The notes beneath the pieces were generated by a model that was given only the letters and a program-made list of their open reading frames with translations, was not told the DNA's origin and ran no database searches. The translations under genes and the position numbers were made by a program. Of a DNA stretch of 54,882 nt, positions 43,273 to 54,399 are shown one piece after another; positions within the stretch are counted from its first letter, which is position 1, and each line of letters opens with the position of its first letter. Source of the stretch: an uncultured Acidobacteriia bacterium (GTDB lineage Bacteria > Acidobacteriota > Terriglobia > Bryobacterales > Bryobacteraceae); NCBI GenBank assembly GCA_903892565.1, contig CAITIX010000434.1:1-54882 (forward strand), in the 5' to 3' direction.

Positions 43273-43533
43273 GTGAAGATTCGCATCGATCCACATGCCC
43301 TTGCCCGGATGCCTGTTCGCGGCGTGTCTGCCGATGAGGTATTCGAAGTCGTGACCCGTGGAGAGGTCGCGGAAGCGCGGGGCGAGCGGCGAGCTAAAGA
43401 ATTGGTTTTCGCGCACGAGAGGCTCTGGGCGGGCCGCTTTTATGCCCAGAAAAGGGTCAAAGTGGTATACATGATAGAAGGAGACGGGATCGTCGTGATC
43501 ACCGTTCTTGCTTATTACGGCCGCTGGAGTTGA
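43273..43533 (+). CDS. DUF4258-like putative toxin
   Basis: An 86-residue protein. The pattern IDPHALARMPVRGVSADEVFEVVTRGEVAEARGERRAK-then-KVVYMIEGDGIVVITVL fits the RelE-like DUF4258 family, often a toxin. I chose GTG 43273; an ATG at 43195 is open, but the added part is unlike the family. There is no obvious ribosome-binding site. Eight bases separate its stop from the DUF2283 gene. Confidence 0.7.
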   Translation: MKIRIDPHALARMPVRGVSADEVFEVVTRGEVAEARGERRAKELVFAHERLWAGRFYAQKRVKVVYMIEGDGIVVITVLAYYGRWS

Positions 43534-43540
43534 GGCGAAA

Positions 43541-43747
43541 ATGACAGTTACTTACCATCGAAACACCGACCTCCTATACATTTCGCTCGATGACCGGGTC
43601 GCGCAGGTTCGCAACGAAGATTTCGGCGAGGACGTGCATTTGGAGTTGGGCGAAGGCGACCGCATCGTGGGAATCGAAATCCTCGGCGCGTCGAAGCGCG
43701 TGGACGTGGCTAGCTTGGTGTCGCTGAAGTACGCTGAAGTGGCGTGA
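43541..43747 (+). CDS. DUF2283 protein, putative antitoxin
   Basis: A 68-residue protein typical of DUF2283: TYHRNTDLLYISLDDR, then EDVHLELGEGDRIVGIEILGASKRVD. The family is commonly found beside DUF4258 genes and is thought to be the antitoxin or an accessory partner. Start chosen at ATG 43541 with GAGGCGA before it. Confidence 0.82.
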   Translation: MTVTYHRNTDLLYISLDDRVAQVRNEDFGEDVHLELGEGDRIVGIEILGASKRVDVASLVSLKYAEVA

Positions 43748-43773
43748 GGTTGGCCCGCGCGGCCCGGTGGCAC

Positions 43774-44082
43774 TTACGGATTGATGGCTACTCCGCAGGT
43801 TGGGCAGGTTTGCCTGATTAGTTGTCTTCCGCGGAAGGGTTTACCGCAACCTGGGCAAGGGTACACGACATACGCACACCAATTGTAAAAAGCCACCAGT
43901 ATATAGACAATCCAAAGGAGGAACGACACCGTGTTGAGTGCTCCGACCTCTGCGAAGGAAAGCAAAATACTCAGTCCCATAATAAAGGGCAGCCCCAGGG
44001 CTAGGCGCAGCAATCGGCGCTTTAGTAGGCGGTAGTCCTCCCACTTCACAGGATCAACCGTCTTCATCGGCGCATGGGACAT
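43774..44082 (-). CDS. Small membrane protein with C-terminal zinc ribbon
   Basis: A 102-residue protein: a basic N-terminal segment, two membrane helices (about 30-50 and 54-70), then CPGCG and CPTCG Cys pairs forming a zinc ribbon at the C-terminus. Function unknown. It follows the methyltransferase by seven bases on the same strand and may be cotranscribed with it. Confidence 0.75.
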   Translation of the reverse strand: MSHAPMKTVDPVKWEDYRLLKRRLLRLALGLPFIMGLSILLSFAEVGALNTVSFLLWIVYILVAFYNWCAYVVYPCPGCGKPFRGRQLIRQTCPTCGVAINP

Positions 44083-44089
44083 TGGTTGC

Positions 44090-44617
44090 CTACTTCACCG
44101 CCCGCAATCTCCACTCGATCACTTTCCCCCGCACGACATAGCAAAGATAGTATTCCCAAAACCTCCGAAACCGTTTCGAGCTATTCACCGCCCACTCGAA
44201 CCCCAGCCAGCGCCAGAACGCCAGTAGCTTCACGCGCACGGAAAGCTCCACGAACCGCGCCTTGGAGTAATAGCCGAAGCCCGCGTTATCGTCGCCGAAA
44301 TAGCGCAGGGAAAACGTATTCAGGTGCCACTTGTGCGTCGGATCGCAGAAGGAGCTGAAGTCTGTATAGTGCGGCGTGACAATGAACACCTCTCCGCCGG
44401 GACGCAGCAAGCGGTGCCACTCCTCCATCGTGCGAATCACGTCGGAGACGTGTTCGATGACGTGCACGGCCTGCAGCTTATCAAAGGAAGAATCGCGGAA
44501 CGGGTAGGGGATGTGATCCACGTCCACCAGCACGTCGGCGTTCGTCGCCGCGTTGCGGTCAATGCCGATCGATCCCGGAAGTTTGTTGATGCCGCAGCCG
44601 ACGTCGAGAATCCGCAC
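44090..44617 (-). CDS. Class I SAM-dependent methyltransferase
   Basis: A 175-residue methyltransferase starting at GTG. Motif I is ILDVGCGINKLPG, with IGIDRN marking the acidic end of strand two. Then come DSSFDKLQAVHVIEHV (motif IV region) and LRPGGEVFIVTPHY. The C-terminal part is basic. Such Methyltransf_11/23 proteins often act on lipids or sugars; the substrate is unknown. Confidence 0.87.
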   Translation of the reverse strand: MRILDVGCGINKLPGSIGIDRNAATNADVLVDVDHIPYPFRDSSFDKLQAVHVIEHVSDVIRTMEEWHRLLRPGGEVFIVTPHYTDFSSFCDPTHKWHLNTFSLRYFGDDNAGFGYYSKARFVELSVRVKLLAFWRWLGFEWAVNSSKRFRRFWEYYLCYVVRGKVIEWRLRAVK

Positions 44618-44691
44618 AATGAGCGATTGTAGCCTGAAAAGCGGTTGCTAGGGGCGAACGGCCAGCTGCCTGCTTATGAAAACAGGTATCT

Positions 44692-44728
44692 GCTCCTGAA
44701 AAATGTGCCGGGGGCGGGGTTCAGGAGC
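44692..44728. promoter_or_regulatory. Nine-pair inverted repeat between the methyltransferase and clpB
   Basis: GCTCCTGAA (44692-44700) is repeated inverted as TTCAGGAGC (44720-44728), with a G-rich 19-base loop. It could act in the clpB upstream region or the methyltransferase leader. A half-site CTTGAGT of the HspR-binding HAIR type follows at 44753-44759, without its partner. Confidence 0.45.
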
Positions 44729-44809
44729 CGCTGCAGTCGAGGGAACGCAGCTCTTGAGTAACACAATGTCTCTTATTATCTGTCGTGTAGCTGGTGTTAT
44801 CAGCCATAG

Positions 44810-44824
44810 TATCAATAGTTGATA
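44810..44824. promoter_or_regulatory. Palindrome TATCAA-TAG-TTGATA upstream of clpB
   Basis: A perfect 6-3-6 inverted repeat about 70 bp before the clpB start, in an AT-rich stretch unlike the surrounding DNA. A weak promoter (TTGCAT 44842, TAGACT 44866) lies downstream. It is a plausible repressor site. Confidence 0.4.
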
Positions 44825-44893
44825 TAAAACGACTAAGATTATTGCATGCTATTGCGCTAATGTGTTAGACTGCTTTCAGAGGTCGACAAGATT

Positions 44894-47431
<2,538 letters not shown>

Positions 47432-47459
47432 TCATCCTATTGCAAGAAGGGAAATCATC

Positions 47460-49838
47460 ATGGGTGAAATTGTGAAACCGGAAATTCGCACGCTGCCATT
47501 GCTGCCGCTGAAGAATTCGGTGTTGTTCCCCGGGATCTTCATGCCGCTTTCGGTGGGACGCCCCGGCTCTATCGCCGCGGTAGAGGCAGCCGTTGCCACC
47601 GAAGACAAGGAAATCATCGTTGTCGCGCAGCGGGATCCAAATGACGACGCGCCGAACGCTGCCGGAATGTTTACCATCGGCACCCGCGCCATGATTCGTC
47701 GTGTGGCGCGCCCGACGTCCGATCACATGGAAGTCATGGTGGTCGGCCTGGAGCGCGTCGTCATCGTCAAGGTGGAAGACGCCAATGGCTACCTCACCGC
47801 GCGGTCGCAGGTGCTACCTGCGCCAGACGATTCCACGCGTGAAACCGAAGCGTTGACGCTATCCATCATCGAACTCGGCACGAAGTTCGCGGGCTTCATG
47901 CAGGCACACGGCGGATCGCCGCAAGACCTGGCGCGGATGTTCACGGCGCATGAGGAGCCTCTGCGGCTCGCCTATCTCGTCGCTTCGTTGCTCAGTCTGG
48001 ACGCGGTAAAGGCGCAATCTCTGCTTGAAGCTCCCACGCGGTTAGAAGCCTTGCGCTTGACGCACGGCTGGCTCTCGCACGAAGTGGAAGTGCTGGACCT
48101 GCGCAACAAGATCGCCGAAGATGCCAGCGGCAAGATGTCTCGCGAGCAACGCGAGTACATTCTGCGGCAGCAGAAGAAAGCCATCGAGCAGGAGCTCGGC
48201 GAAAAGGGCAACGATCAGGCGGAGGCGGAAGATCTCCGCAAACGTTTGGACGATGCCGACATTTCCGAAGAAGTCCGCAAAGAAGCGGAACGCGAACTGG
48301 GCCGCCTGGAGAAGATGTCTTCCGCGCAGCCCGAATACAACATCATCCGCACGTGGCTCGAATACATCATCGAGCTGCCGTGGAATAAAAGAAGCGAAGA
48401 CAATTTGGATCTGGCGCGTGCGCGTCAGGTGCTGGACGAAGATCACTTCGGCATCGCCAAGGTGAAGGAACGCATCCTGGAACACCTTGCGGTGTTGAAG
48501 CTGAACCCCGACGCGAAGGCTCCAATCCTGTGCTGCGTGGGAGCTCCCGGCGTTGGTAAAACGTCTCTCGGACAATCCATCGCGCGTACGCTCGGTCGCA
48601 AGTTCGAGCGTCTCAGCCTCGGTGGATTGCACGACGAAGCGGAACTTCGCGGCCATCGCCGCACGTACATCGGCGCGCTTCCCGGACGCTTGATTCAAGC
48701 CATGCGTCGCGCAGGGTTCTCGAATCCTGTGTTGATGCTGGACGAAGTCGATAAGCTGGGCCGCGATTTCCGGGGCGATCCCGCCGCTGCGCTGCTCGAA
48801 GTGCTCGATCCGGAACAGAACAAGACGTTCCGCGACAACTACCTCGACCTGCCGTTCGATTTATCGAAGGTCATGTTCGTCACTACGGCAAACACTCTCG
48901 ATACGATTCCCGCGCCGCTGCTCGATCGCATGGAGATCCTGCGGCTCTCGGGTTATAGCGAAGAAGAGAAAGCGCAGATTGCCACGCGTTACCTGATTCC
49001 TCGTCAGCTCAAGCAAACCGGCTTGACGGCGGAGCAGGTGATCATCAGCGAAGCCGGCTTGAAGAAAATCATCTCGGCCTACACGCGCGAAGCAGGCGTG
49101 CGCCGCCTGGAGCAAGCCATCGGACGCGTGATCCGCAAGGTCGCGCTGAAGTTTGCCGAAGGCGCCGCAGGGCCAGTCGAAGTGACCGCCGAGGAAGTTG
49201 TCGACATGCTCGGCCCTGAGCCGTTCTCGCAAGAGCAAGCTCGTCGCGAAATGCCTGCGGGCGTAGTGACGGGCCTCGCTTGGACCGAATCCGGCGGCGA
49301 CGTTCTCTACATCGAAGCTGCGCTGCAGCACGGCAGCAAGGATCTCACCATCACCGGCCAACTCGGTGAAGTGATGCAGGAGTCCGCCCGCATCGCACGC
49401 AGCTACCTGTGGAGCCACGCTCCGGAGTTTGGCTTCAACGTCGATCAATTTACGCAAGCGGGCGTGCATGTTCACGTACCCGCGGGCGCGATTCCGAAAG
49501 ACGGCCCTTCGGCAGGTGTCACGATGACCACGGCGCTCGCGTCGCTCTACTCGGGAATACCGGCTCGGAGCGATACGGCGATGACTGGTGAAGTAACGCT
49601 CACGGGCTTGGTCCTGCCGATCGGCGGCGTGAAGGAAAAGGTCCTCGCCGCCCGGCGCGCCGGACTCAAGCGAGTCATTCTGCCGCGCGCGAATCAGAAG
49701 GACTTGCGCGATCTTCCCGAAGAAGTGCGCAACGCGATGGAGTTCGTCTTCGCGGATCGCGTGGAAGATGTGCTTCGTGTGATGCTGCCGGGGTTGCCGA
49801 TTGCTCCAGTGGCGAACCTGGTACCGAAAGCGGCCTAA
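47460..49838 (+). CDS. lon: ATP-dependent protease Lon
   Basis: A 792-residue AAA+ protease. The N-terminal substrate-binding domain begins TLPLLPLKNSVLFPG. The ATPase domain has GAPGVGKTSLG and LMLDEVDKLG. The protease domain has catalytic S684 in KDGPSAGVTM and K727 in GGVKEKVLAARRAG, with the family spacing of 43. AAGGGA precedes the ATG. It removes damaged and regulatory proteins. Located directly after clpB. Confidence 0.97.
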   Translation: MGEIVKPEIRTLPLLPLKNSVLFPGIFMPLSVGRPGSIAAVEAAVATEDKEIIVVAQRDPNDDAPNAAGMFTIGTRAMIRRVARPTSDHMEVMVVGLERVVIVKVEDANGYLTARSQVLPAPDDSTRETEALTLSIIELGTKFAGFMQAHGGSPQDLARMFTAHEEPLRLAYLVASLLSLDAVKAQSLLEAPTRLEALRLTHGWLSHEVEVLDLRNKIAEDASGKMSREQREYILRQQKKAIEQELGEKGNDQAEAEDLRKRLDDADISEEVRKEAERELGRLEKMSSAQPEYNIIRTWLEYIIELPWNKRSEDNLDLARARQVLDEDHFGIAKVKERILEHLAVLKLNPDAKAPILCCVGAPGVGKTSLGQSIARTLGRKFERLSLGGLHDEAELRGHRRTYIGALPGRLIQAMRRAGFSNPVLMLDEVDKLGRDFRGDPAAALLEVLDPEQNKTFRDNYLDLPFDLSKVMFVTTANTLDTIPAPLLDRMEILRLSGYSEEEKAQIATRYLIPRQLKQTGLTAEQVIISEAGLKKIISAYTREAGVRRLEQAIGRVIRKVALKFAEGAAGPVEVTAEEVVDMLGPEPFSQEQARREMPAGVVTGLAWTESGGDVLYIEAALQHGSKDLTITGQLGEVMQESARIARSYLWSHAPEFGFNVDQFTQAGVHVHVPAGAIPKDGPSAGVTMTTALASLYSGIPARSDTAMTGEVTLTGLVLPIGGVKEKVLAARRAGLKRVILPRANQKDLRDLPEEVRNAMEFVFADRVEDVLRVMLPGLPIAPVANLVPKAA

Positions 49839-49905
49839 GAAACGGCAGTACTTCTCGGCGGATCCGTTCCCGCCGGAATAGAGGCGCAGCGTGTAAGATG
49901 ACGTC

Positions 49906-51720
49906 ATGAGAACGTTTCGTGATGCGGTTGTCTTATACGCTGCGCCATTTTTATGCGCGGGCCTGCTCTTTGGCGCTCAGCCGACCGTGCAGGACGCCAA
50001 AAAGTTTCTCGACGACGCCGACAAGAAACTCTTCGATCTGAGCTTGGAATCGAGCCAAGCGTCGTGGGTCCAGTCTACCTACATCACCGACGATTCCGAA
50101 GCCCTCGCCGCCAAAGCCAGTGAACGCGCGATTGCCGAAAGCGTCCGCCTTGCCAAAGGCGCCGTGCGCTTCGATCACGTGAAACTCCCTCCTGATATGG
50201 CGCGCAAGATGATGCTCCTGAAAAATGGACTCGTGCTCGCCGCGCCCGCGAATCCCGCGGAAAGCGCCGAAGTCACGCGCTTGGCCGCATCGCTCGAAGG
50301 GACCTACGGCAAAGGGAAATATTGTCCCGAAGGCGGCAAGCCTTGCATGGATATCGAAGCGGTCACGCGCGTACTGGCGAACAGCCAGAATCCTGCGGAG
50401 CTGCTCGATGCCTGGCGGGGATGGCACACAATCTCGCCTCCGATGCGCAAGGACTTCCAGCGTTTCGTTGAGCTCTCCAACAAAGGCGCGCGCGAACTCG
50501 GCTTCAAAGACACCGGTGCGATGTGGCGCTCCAAGTACGACATGCCCGCCGACGATTTCGCCAAAGAGGTGGACCGCCTGTGGCTGCAAGTGCGTCCCTT
50601 GTATCTTTCGCTCCATGCGTACGTCCGCAACAAGCTGCGCGAAAAATACGGCCCCGATGTGGTCCCTGCGAACGGCCCCATCCCCGCGCATTTGCTCGGC
50701 AATATTTGGGCGCAGGACTGGTCGAACGTCTATAAGATGGTCGCTCCGGCGGATACCGATCCCGGTTACGATCTCACGCAAATTCTAAAATCGCGCGATA
50801 CCAAGCCGCTCGATATGGTCCACTACGGCGAAAGCTTTTTCACGTCGCTCGGATTCGCGCCGCTCCCGCCCACCTTTTGGCAGCGTTCCATGTTTACCAA
50901 GCCTCGCGATCGCGACGTCGTGTGCCACGCCAGTGCCTGGGATGTCGATAGCCTCGAAGACCTGCGCGTGAAGCTCTGCCTCGATATCACCGAAGAAGAC
51001 TTCATCACGATTCATCACGAGCTCGGTCACAACTTCTATCAGCGCGCGTATAACAAGCAGCCGTTCCTGTTTCGCGATAGCGCTAATGACGGATTCCACG
51101 AAGCCATCGGCGATACCATCGCGCTTTCGGTAACGCCCGAATATCTTGTCAAGATCGGCCTGTTGGATAAAGCACCGGATGCGTCCAAGGACATCGGCCT
51201 GCTGCTGGCGCGTGCGTTGGAAAAAGTTTCGTTCTTGCCCTTCGGCTTGATGATCGATCAGTGGCGCTGGAAGGTCTTCTCAGGTGAAGTCACGCCAGAA
51301 CAATACAACAAAGCCTGGTGGGATCTGCGCTTGAAGTATCAAGGCGTGGTGCCGCCCATGGATCGTCCCGAATCGTATTTCGATCCCGGCGCAAAGTATC
51401 ATGTCGCCGCGAACGTGCCGTACACGCGCTACTTCCTCTCCTTCATCATGCAGTTTCAGTTTCATCGCGCGCTGGCCGCCGCCGCGGGATGTCCCGCAGG
51501 CAGTGCGACGCCCTTGCATCGCTGCTCCATTTACAACAATAAGGACGCGGGCAAGAAGCTCAACGCCATGCTCGAGATGGGCGAGAGCCGCCCGTGGCAA
51601 GATGCGATGTATGAAATCACCGGCCAGCGGCAGGTTGACGCAACGGCGATTCTGGATTATTTCGCGCCTCTGCAAAAGTGGCTCGACGAGCAGAACAAGG
51701 GTAAGCCCGTCGGCTGGTAG
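49906..51720 (+). CDS. M2-family peptidyl-dipeptidase (ACE-like)
   Basis: A 604-residue exported zinc dipeptidase with a signal peptide (VVLYAAPFLCAGLLFGAQ). Zinc ligands are H371 and H375 in HHELGH and E399 in FHEAIGD, 24 residues after the second His as in angiotensin-converting enzyme. Family landmarks RFVELSNKGARELGF and WDLRLKYQGVVPP are present. It would trim dipeptides from peptides in the periplasm. The gene follows Lon by 67 bases, but no functional link is evident. Confidence 0.95.
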   Translation: MRTFRDAVVLYAAPFLCAGLLFGAQPTVQDAKKFLDDADKKLFDLSLESSQASWVQSTYITDDSEALAAKASERAIAESVRLAKGAVRFDHVKLPPDMARKMMLLKNGLVLAAPANPAESAEVTRLAASLEGTYGKGKYCPEGGKPCMDIEAVTRVLANSQNPAELLDAWRGWHTISPPMRKDFQRFVELSNKGARELGFKDTGAMWRSKYDMPADDFAKEVDRLWLQVRPLYLSLHAYVRNKLREKYGPDVVPANGPIPAHLLGNIWAQDWSNVYKMVAPADTDPGYDLTQILKSRDTKPLDMVHYGESFFTSLGFAPLPPTFWQRSMFTKPRDRDVVCHASAWDVDSLEDLRVKLCLDITEEDFITIHHELGHNFYQRAYNKQPFLFRDSANDGFHEAIGDTIALSVTPEYLVKIGLLDKAPDASKDIGLLLARALEKVSFLPFGLMIDQWRWKVFSGEVTPEQYNKAWWDLRLKYQGVVPPMDRPESYFDPGAKYHVAANVPYTRYFLSFIMQFQFHRALAAAAGCPAGSATPLHRCSIYNNKDAGKKLNAMLEMGESRPWQDAMYEITGQRQVDATAILDYFAPLQKWLDEQNKGKPVGW

Positions 51721-51771
51721 CCGCGTCGGCATTCGGAAACACACGCCTTCGTGGGAAAATAGAACAATCCC

Positions 51772-54393
51772 ATGACAGGTTCTCAAGTCCGTCAGAAATT
51801 CCTCGATTATTTCGCGGCGCGCGGCCATCGCGTGGTGCGCAGTTCGTCGCTCGTGCCCGCGAACGATCCCACGCTGTTGTTCACCAACGCCGGGATGAAT
51901 CAGTTCAAGGACGTCTTCCTCGGCCAGGAAAAGCGCGACTACTCGCGCGCCACCACATCGCAGAAGTGCGTGCGCGCCGGCGGCAAGCACAACGATCTCG
52001 ATAACGTCGGCTACACGCGCCGTCATCACACGTTCTTCGAGATGCTTGGCAATTTCTCGTTCGGCGATTATTTCAAGTCCGACGCCATTGCCTACGCCTG
52101 GGAACTCATCACCAAGGAATACGGACTGCCCACGGATCGCCTCTACGTCACCGTGTTTCGCGAGGACGACGAGGCCGAGGAGTTGTGGCAAAAGGTCGCG
52201 GGTGTATCGAAAGATCGTATTTTCCGTCTCGACGAAAAAGATAACTTCTGGCAGATGGGCGAGACCGGGCCATGTGGTCCGTGTTCGGAAATTCACTACG
52301 ATCTCGGCCCCGAAGCCGCCGAGCCCGGTCGCGAGCACGAACAGTTTCCGCTCGATGGCGGTGGACGCTTCGTCGAAATCTGGAATCTCGTCTTCATGCA
52401 ATACGATCGCGACACGAGCGGCACACTCACGCCGCTGCCGCGTCCCTCGATCGACACTGGCATGGGACTCGAACGCATTGCCGCCGTCATGCAAGGCGTT
52501 CTCTCGAATTACGAAACCGATCTCATCCGGCCGATCATTCTCAAGGCCGCCGACTTGATGGGCAAGACGTACGGGGCAGGGAACAGCGAGCAGGATCAAC
52601 GCATCGATACCGTGCTGCGCATCAATGCCGATCACGCGCGTGCCACTGCGTTCTTAATTCACGATGGCGTGGTGCCTTCCAACGAAGGCCGCGGCTACGT
52701 GCTGCGCAAGATCATGCGCCGGGCGATGAGAAATGCTCGCATGACGGGAACCACCGAGCCGTATCTCTATCAGCTCACCGGATTCGTCGCCGAACACATG
52801 GCCGACGCTTATCCCGAAATGCTGGAGAGCGTGCAGCGTGTGGCGCGCGTGGTGCGCGACGAAGAAAAGCGCTACGCGACCACGTTCCAGGTCGCCGAGA
52901 AAGTGTTCTACGACGAAGCTGCCAAAGCGAAAGATAAATTGCTGCCGGGCGACGTCGCGTTTAAGTTGTACGACACTTATGGACTCGCGCTCGAAGAACA
53001 ACAGGACATGGCGCTCGAACGCGGCATGGGCGTCGACCTCATCGGTTTCGAGATGGAGATGGACAAGCAGCGCACGCGCGCACGCGCCAGTTGGAAGGGC
53101 GCGGATAAGGCGCAGGTTCGTCCCGAATTCCAGGCGCTGCCGAAAACCGAATTCGTCGGTCGCGAAGCACTTGACGCCACAGCCACGGTCATCGGTGTTT
53201 TCGGCAATGAAGTCGCGCTGGACCGCACGCCGTTCTACGCCGAAGCAGGCGGACAAATCGGCGACAACGGTGTGCTCGTTTCGCCGCAGTCGGGAGAAAC
53301 TCTGGCGGTTGTGGAATCCGCCTTCAACGGCGCTCCTGGCAAGACGATTCATCGCGTGACGGCTTCCGCCAAATTGAAAGTGGGCGACACGCTGTTGGCG
53401 CGCGTGAATGCGCTCTCGCGCCACTCCACCATGCGCAATCACACCGGCACGCACCTGCTGCACGCGGCCTTGCGCAAAGTGCTCGGCACGCACGTGAAGC
53501 AGGCGGGAAGTGTTGTGGATCCCGGCCGCTTGCGCTTTGACTTTACGCACTACGCGGCGATGGATGCCGACGAGCTTGCCGAAGTCGAACGGCTGATGAA
53601 CGAAGAGATCCTCGCAAACGCGCAGGTCGTCACCAACGTGATGGATCTGGAGGTCGCGTTGAAGACCGGCGCCATGGCGCTGTTCGGTGAAAAGTATGGC
53701 GACAGCGTGCGCGTCGTATCCATTGCGGGAAACAACGGCGACACCTTCAGCAAAGAACTCTGCGGAGGCATACACGTCTCTCGCACGGGCGATATCGGCG
53801 TTTGCAAAATCGTGTACGAAGGATCGATCTCCGCAGGAGTTCGCCGCATTGAAGCGATCACGGGCGAAGGCGCGCTGAAACGCTTCCAAGACGCGCAAGC
53901 GCAACTCACACGCGCTGCAGCAATGTTGCGCACCGGCGAAGACGATCTCACGGCACAGATCGAAAAACTTCTGGCGAAGGAAAAAGCACTGGAGCAGGAA
54001 CTGCAGCAGCTGAAGACAAAGGCCGCGCAATCGCAAGCCGGAGATCTCGACGCGCAAGCGAAAGACATCAAAGGCGCGAAGGTGGTGGCTGTGCGGCTCG
54101 ATGGATTCGACCGCGCGCAGCTCCGCACCTTGGCCGACACGCTGCGCAATAAATGGAAGAGCGCCGTGATGGTGCTGACGTCGGTGGAAGGCTCCGACGT
54201 CACGATTGTTTCCGCCGTGACGAAGGATCTCACCGCGAAAGTCCACGCCGGCAAGCTCGCCGGTGTTGTCGCGCAAGCCGTGGGAGGCAAGGGCGGTGGA
54301 CGTCCGGATATGGCCGAAGCCGGTGGCAAAGATCCCGCTGCTCTGGACAAGGCGCTCGCCGACGTCTACACCAGCGTGGAAGGAATGCTGTAA
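51772..54393 (+). CDS. alaS: Alanyl-tRNA synthetase
   Basis: An 873-residue class II synthetase. The catalytic core opens with QKFLDYFAARGHRVVRSSSLVP and FTNAGMNQFKDVFLG; motif 2 and 3 regions follow (RRHHTFFEMLGNFSFGDYF, DTGMGLERIAAVMQG). The editing domain has the zinc-binding HTGTHLLHAALR and CGGIHVSRTGDIG. A C-terminal coiled coil and C-Ala-like domain follow (GGGRPDMAEAGG). Length and domain order are standard. Confidence 0.98.
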   Translation: MTGSQVRQKFLDYFAARGHRVVRSSSLVPANDPTLLFTNAGMNQFKDVFLGQEKRDYSRATTSQKCVRAGGKHNDLDNVGYTRRHHTFFEMLGNFSFGDYFKSDAIAYAWELITKEYGLPTDRLYVTVFREDDEAEELWQKVAGVSKDRIFRLDEKDNFWQMGETGPCGPCSEIHYDLGPEAAEPGREHEQFPLDGGGRFVEIWNLVFMQYDRDTSGTLTPLPRPSIDTGMGLERIAAVMQGVLSNYETDLIRPIILKAADLMGKTYGAGNSEQDQRIDTVLRINADHARATAFLIHDGVVPSNEGRGYVLRKIMRRAMRNARMTGTTEPYLYQLTGFVAEHMADAYPEMLESVQRVARVVRDEEKRYATTFQVAEKVFYDEAAKAKDKLLPGDVAFKLYDTYGLALEEQQDMALERGMGVDLIGFEMEMDKQRTRARASWKGADKAQVRPEFQALPKTEFVGREALDATATVIGVFGNEVALDRTPFYAEAGGQIGDNGVLVSPQSGETLAVVESAFNGAPGKTIHRVTASAKLKVGDTLLARVNALSRHSTMRNHTGTHLLHAALRKVLGTHVKQAGSVVDPGRLRFDFTHYAAMDADELAEVERLMNEEILANAQVVTNVMDLEVALKTGAMALFGEKYGDSVRVVSIAGNNGDTFSKELCGGIHVSRTGDIGVCKIVYEGSISAGVRRIEAITGEGALKRFQDAQAQLTRAAAMLRTGEDDLTAQIEKLLAKEKALEQELQQLKTKAAQSQAGDLDAQAKDIKGAKVVAVRLDGFDRAQLRTLADTLRNKWKSAVMVLTSVEGSDVTIVSAVTKDLTAKVHAGKLAGVVAQAVGGKGGGRPDMAEAGGKDPAALDKALADVYTSVEGML

Positions 54394-54399
54394 GCCCTC

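Noticed and set aside
44753-44773. Complete HAIR operator upstream of clpB
   Set aside because: Only the CTTGAGT half is present; the partner ACTCAAG is missing at the required distance.
48861-49907. 348-codon open frame antisense to lon
   Set aside because: It is a shadow of lon with no recognisable domain.
51280-52635. 451-codon open frame antisense to the M2 peptidase and alaS
   Set aside because: It spans two certain genes on the other strand and reads as a shadow.
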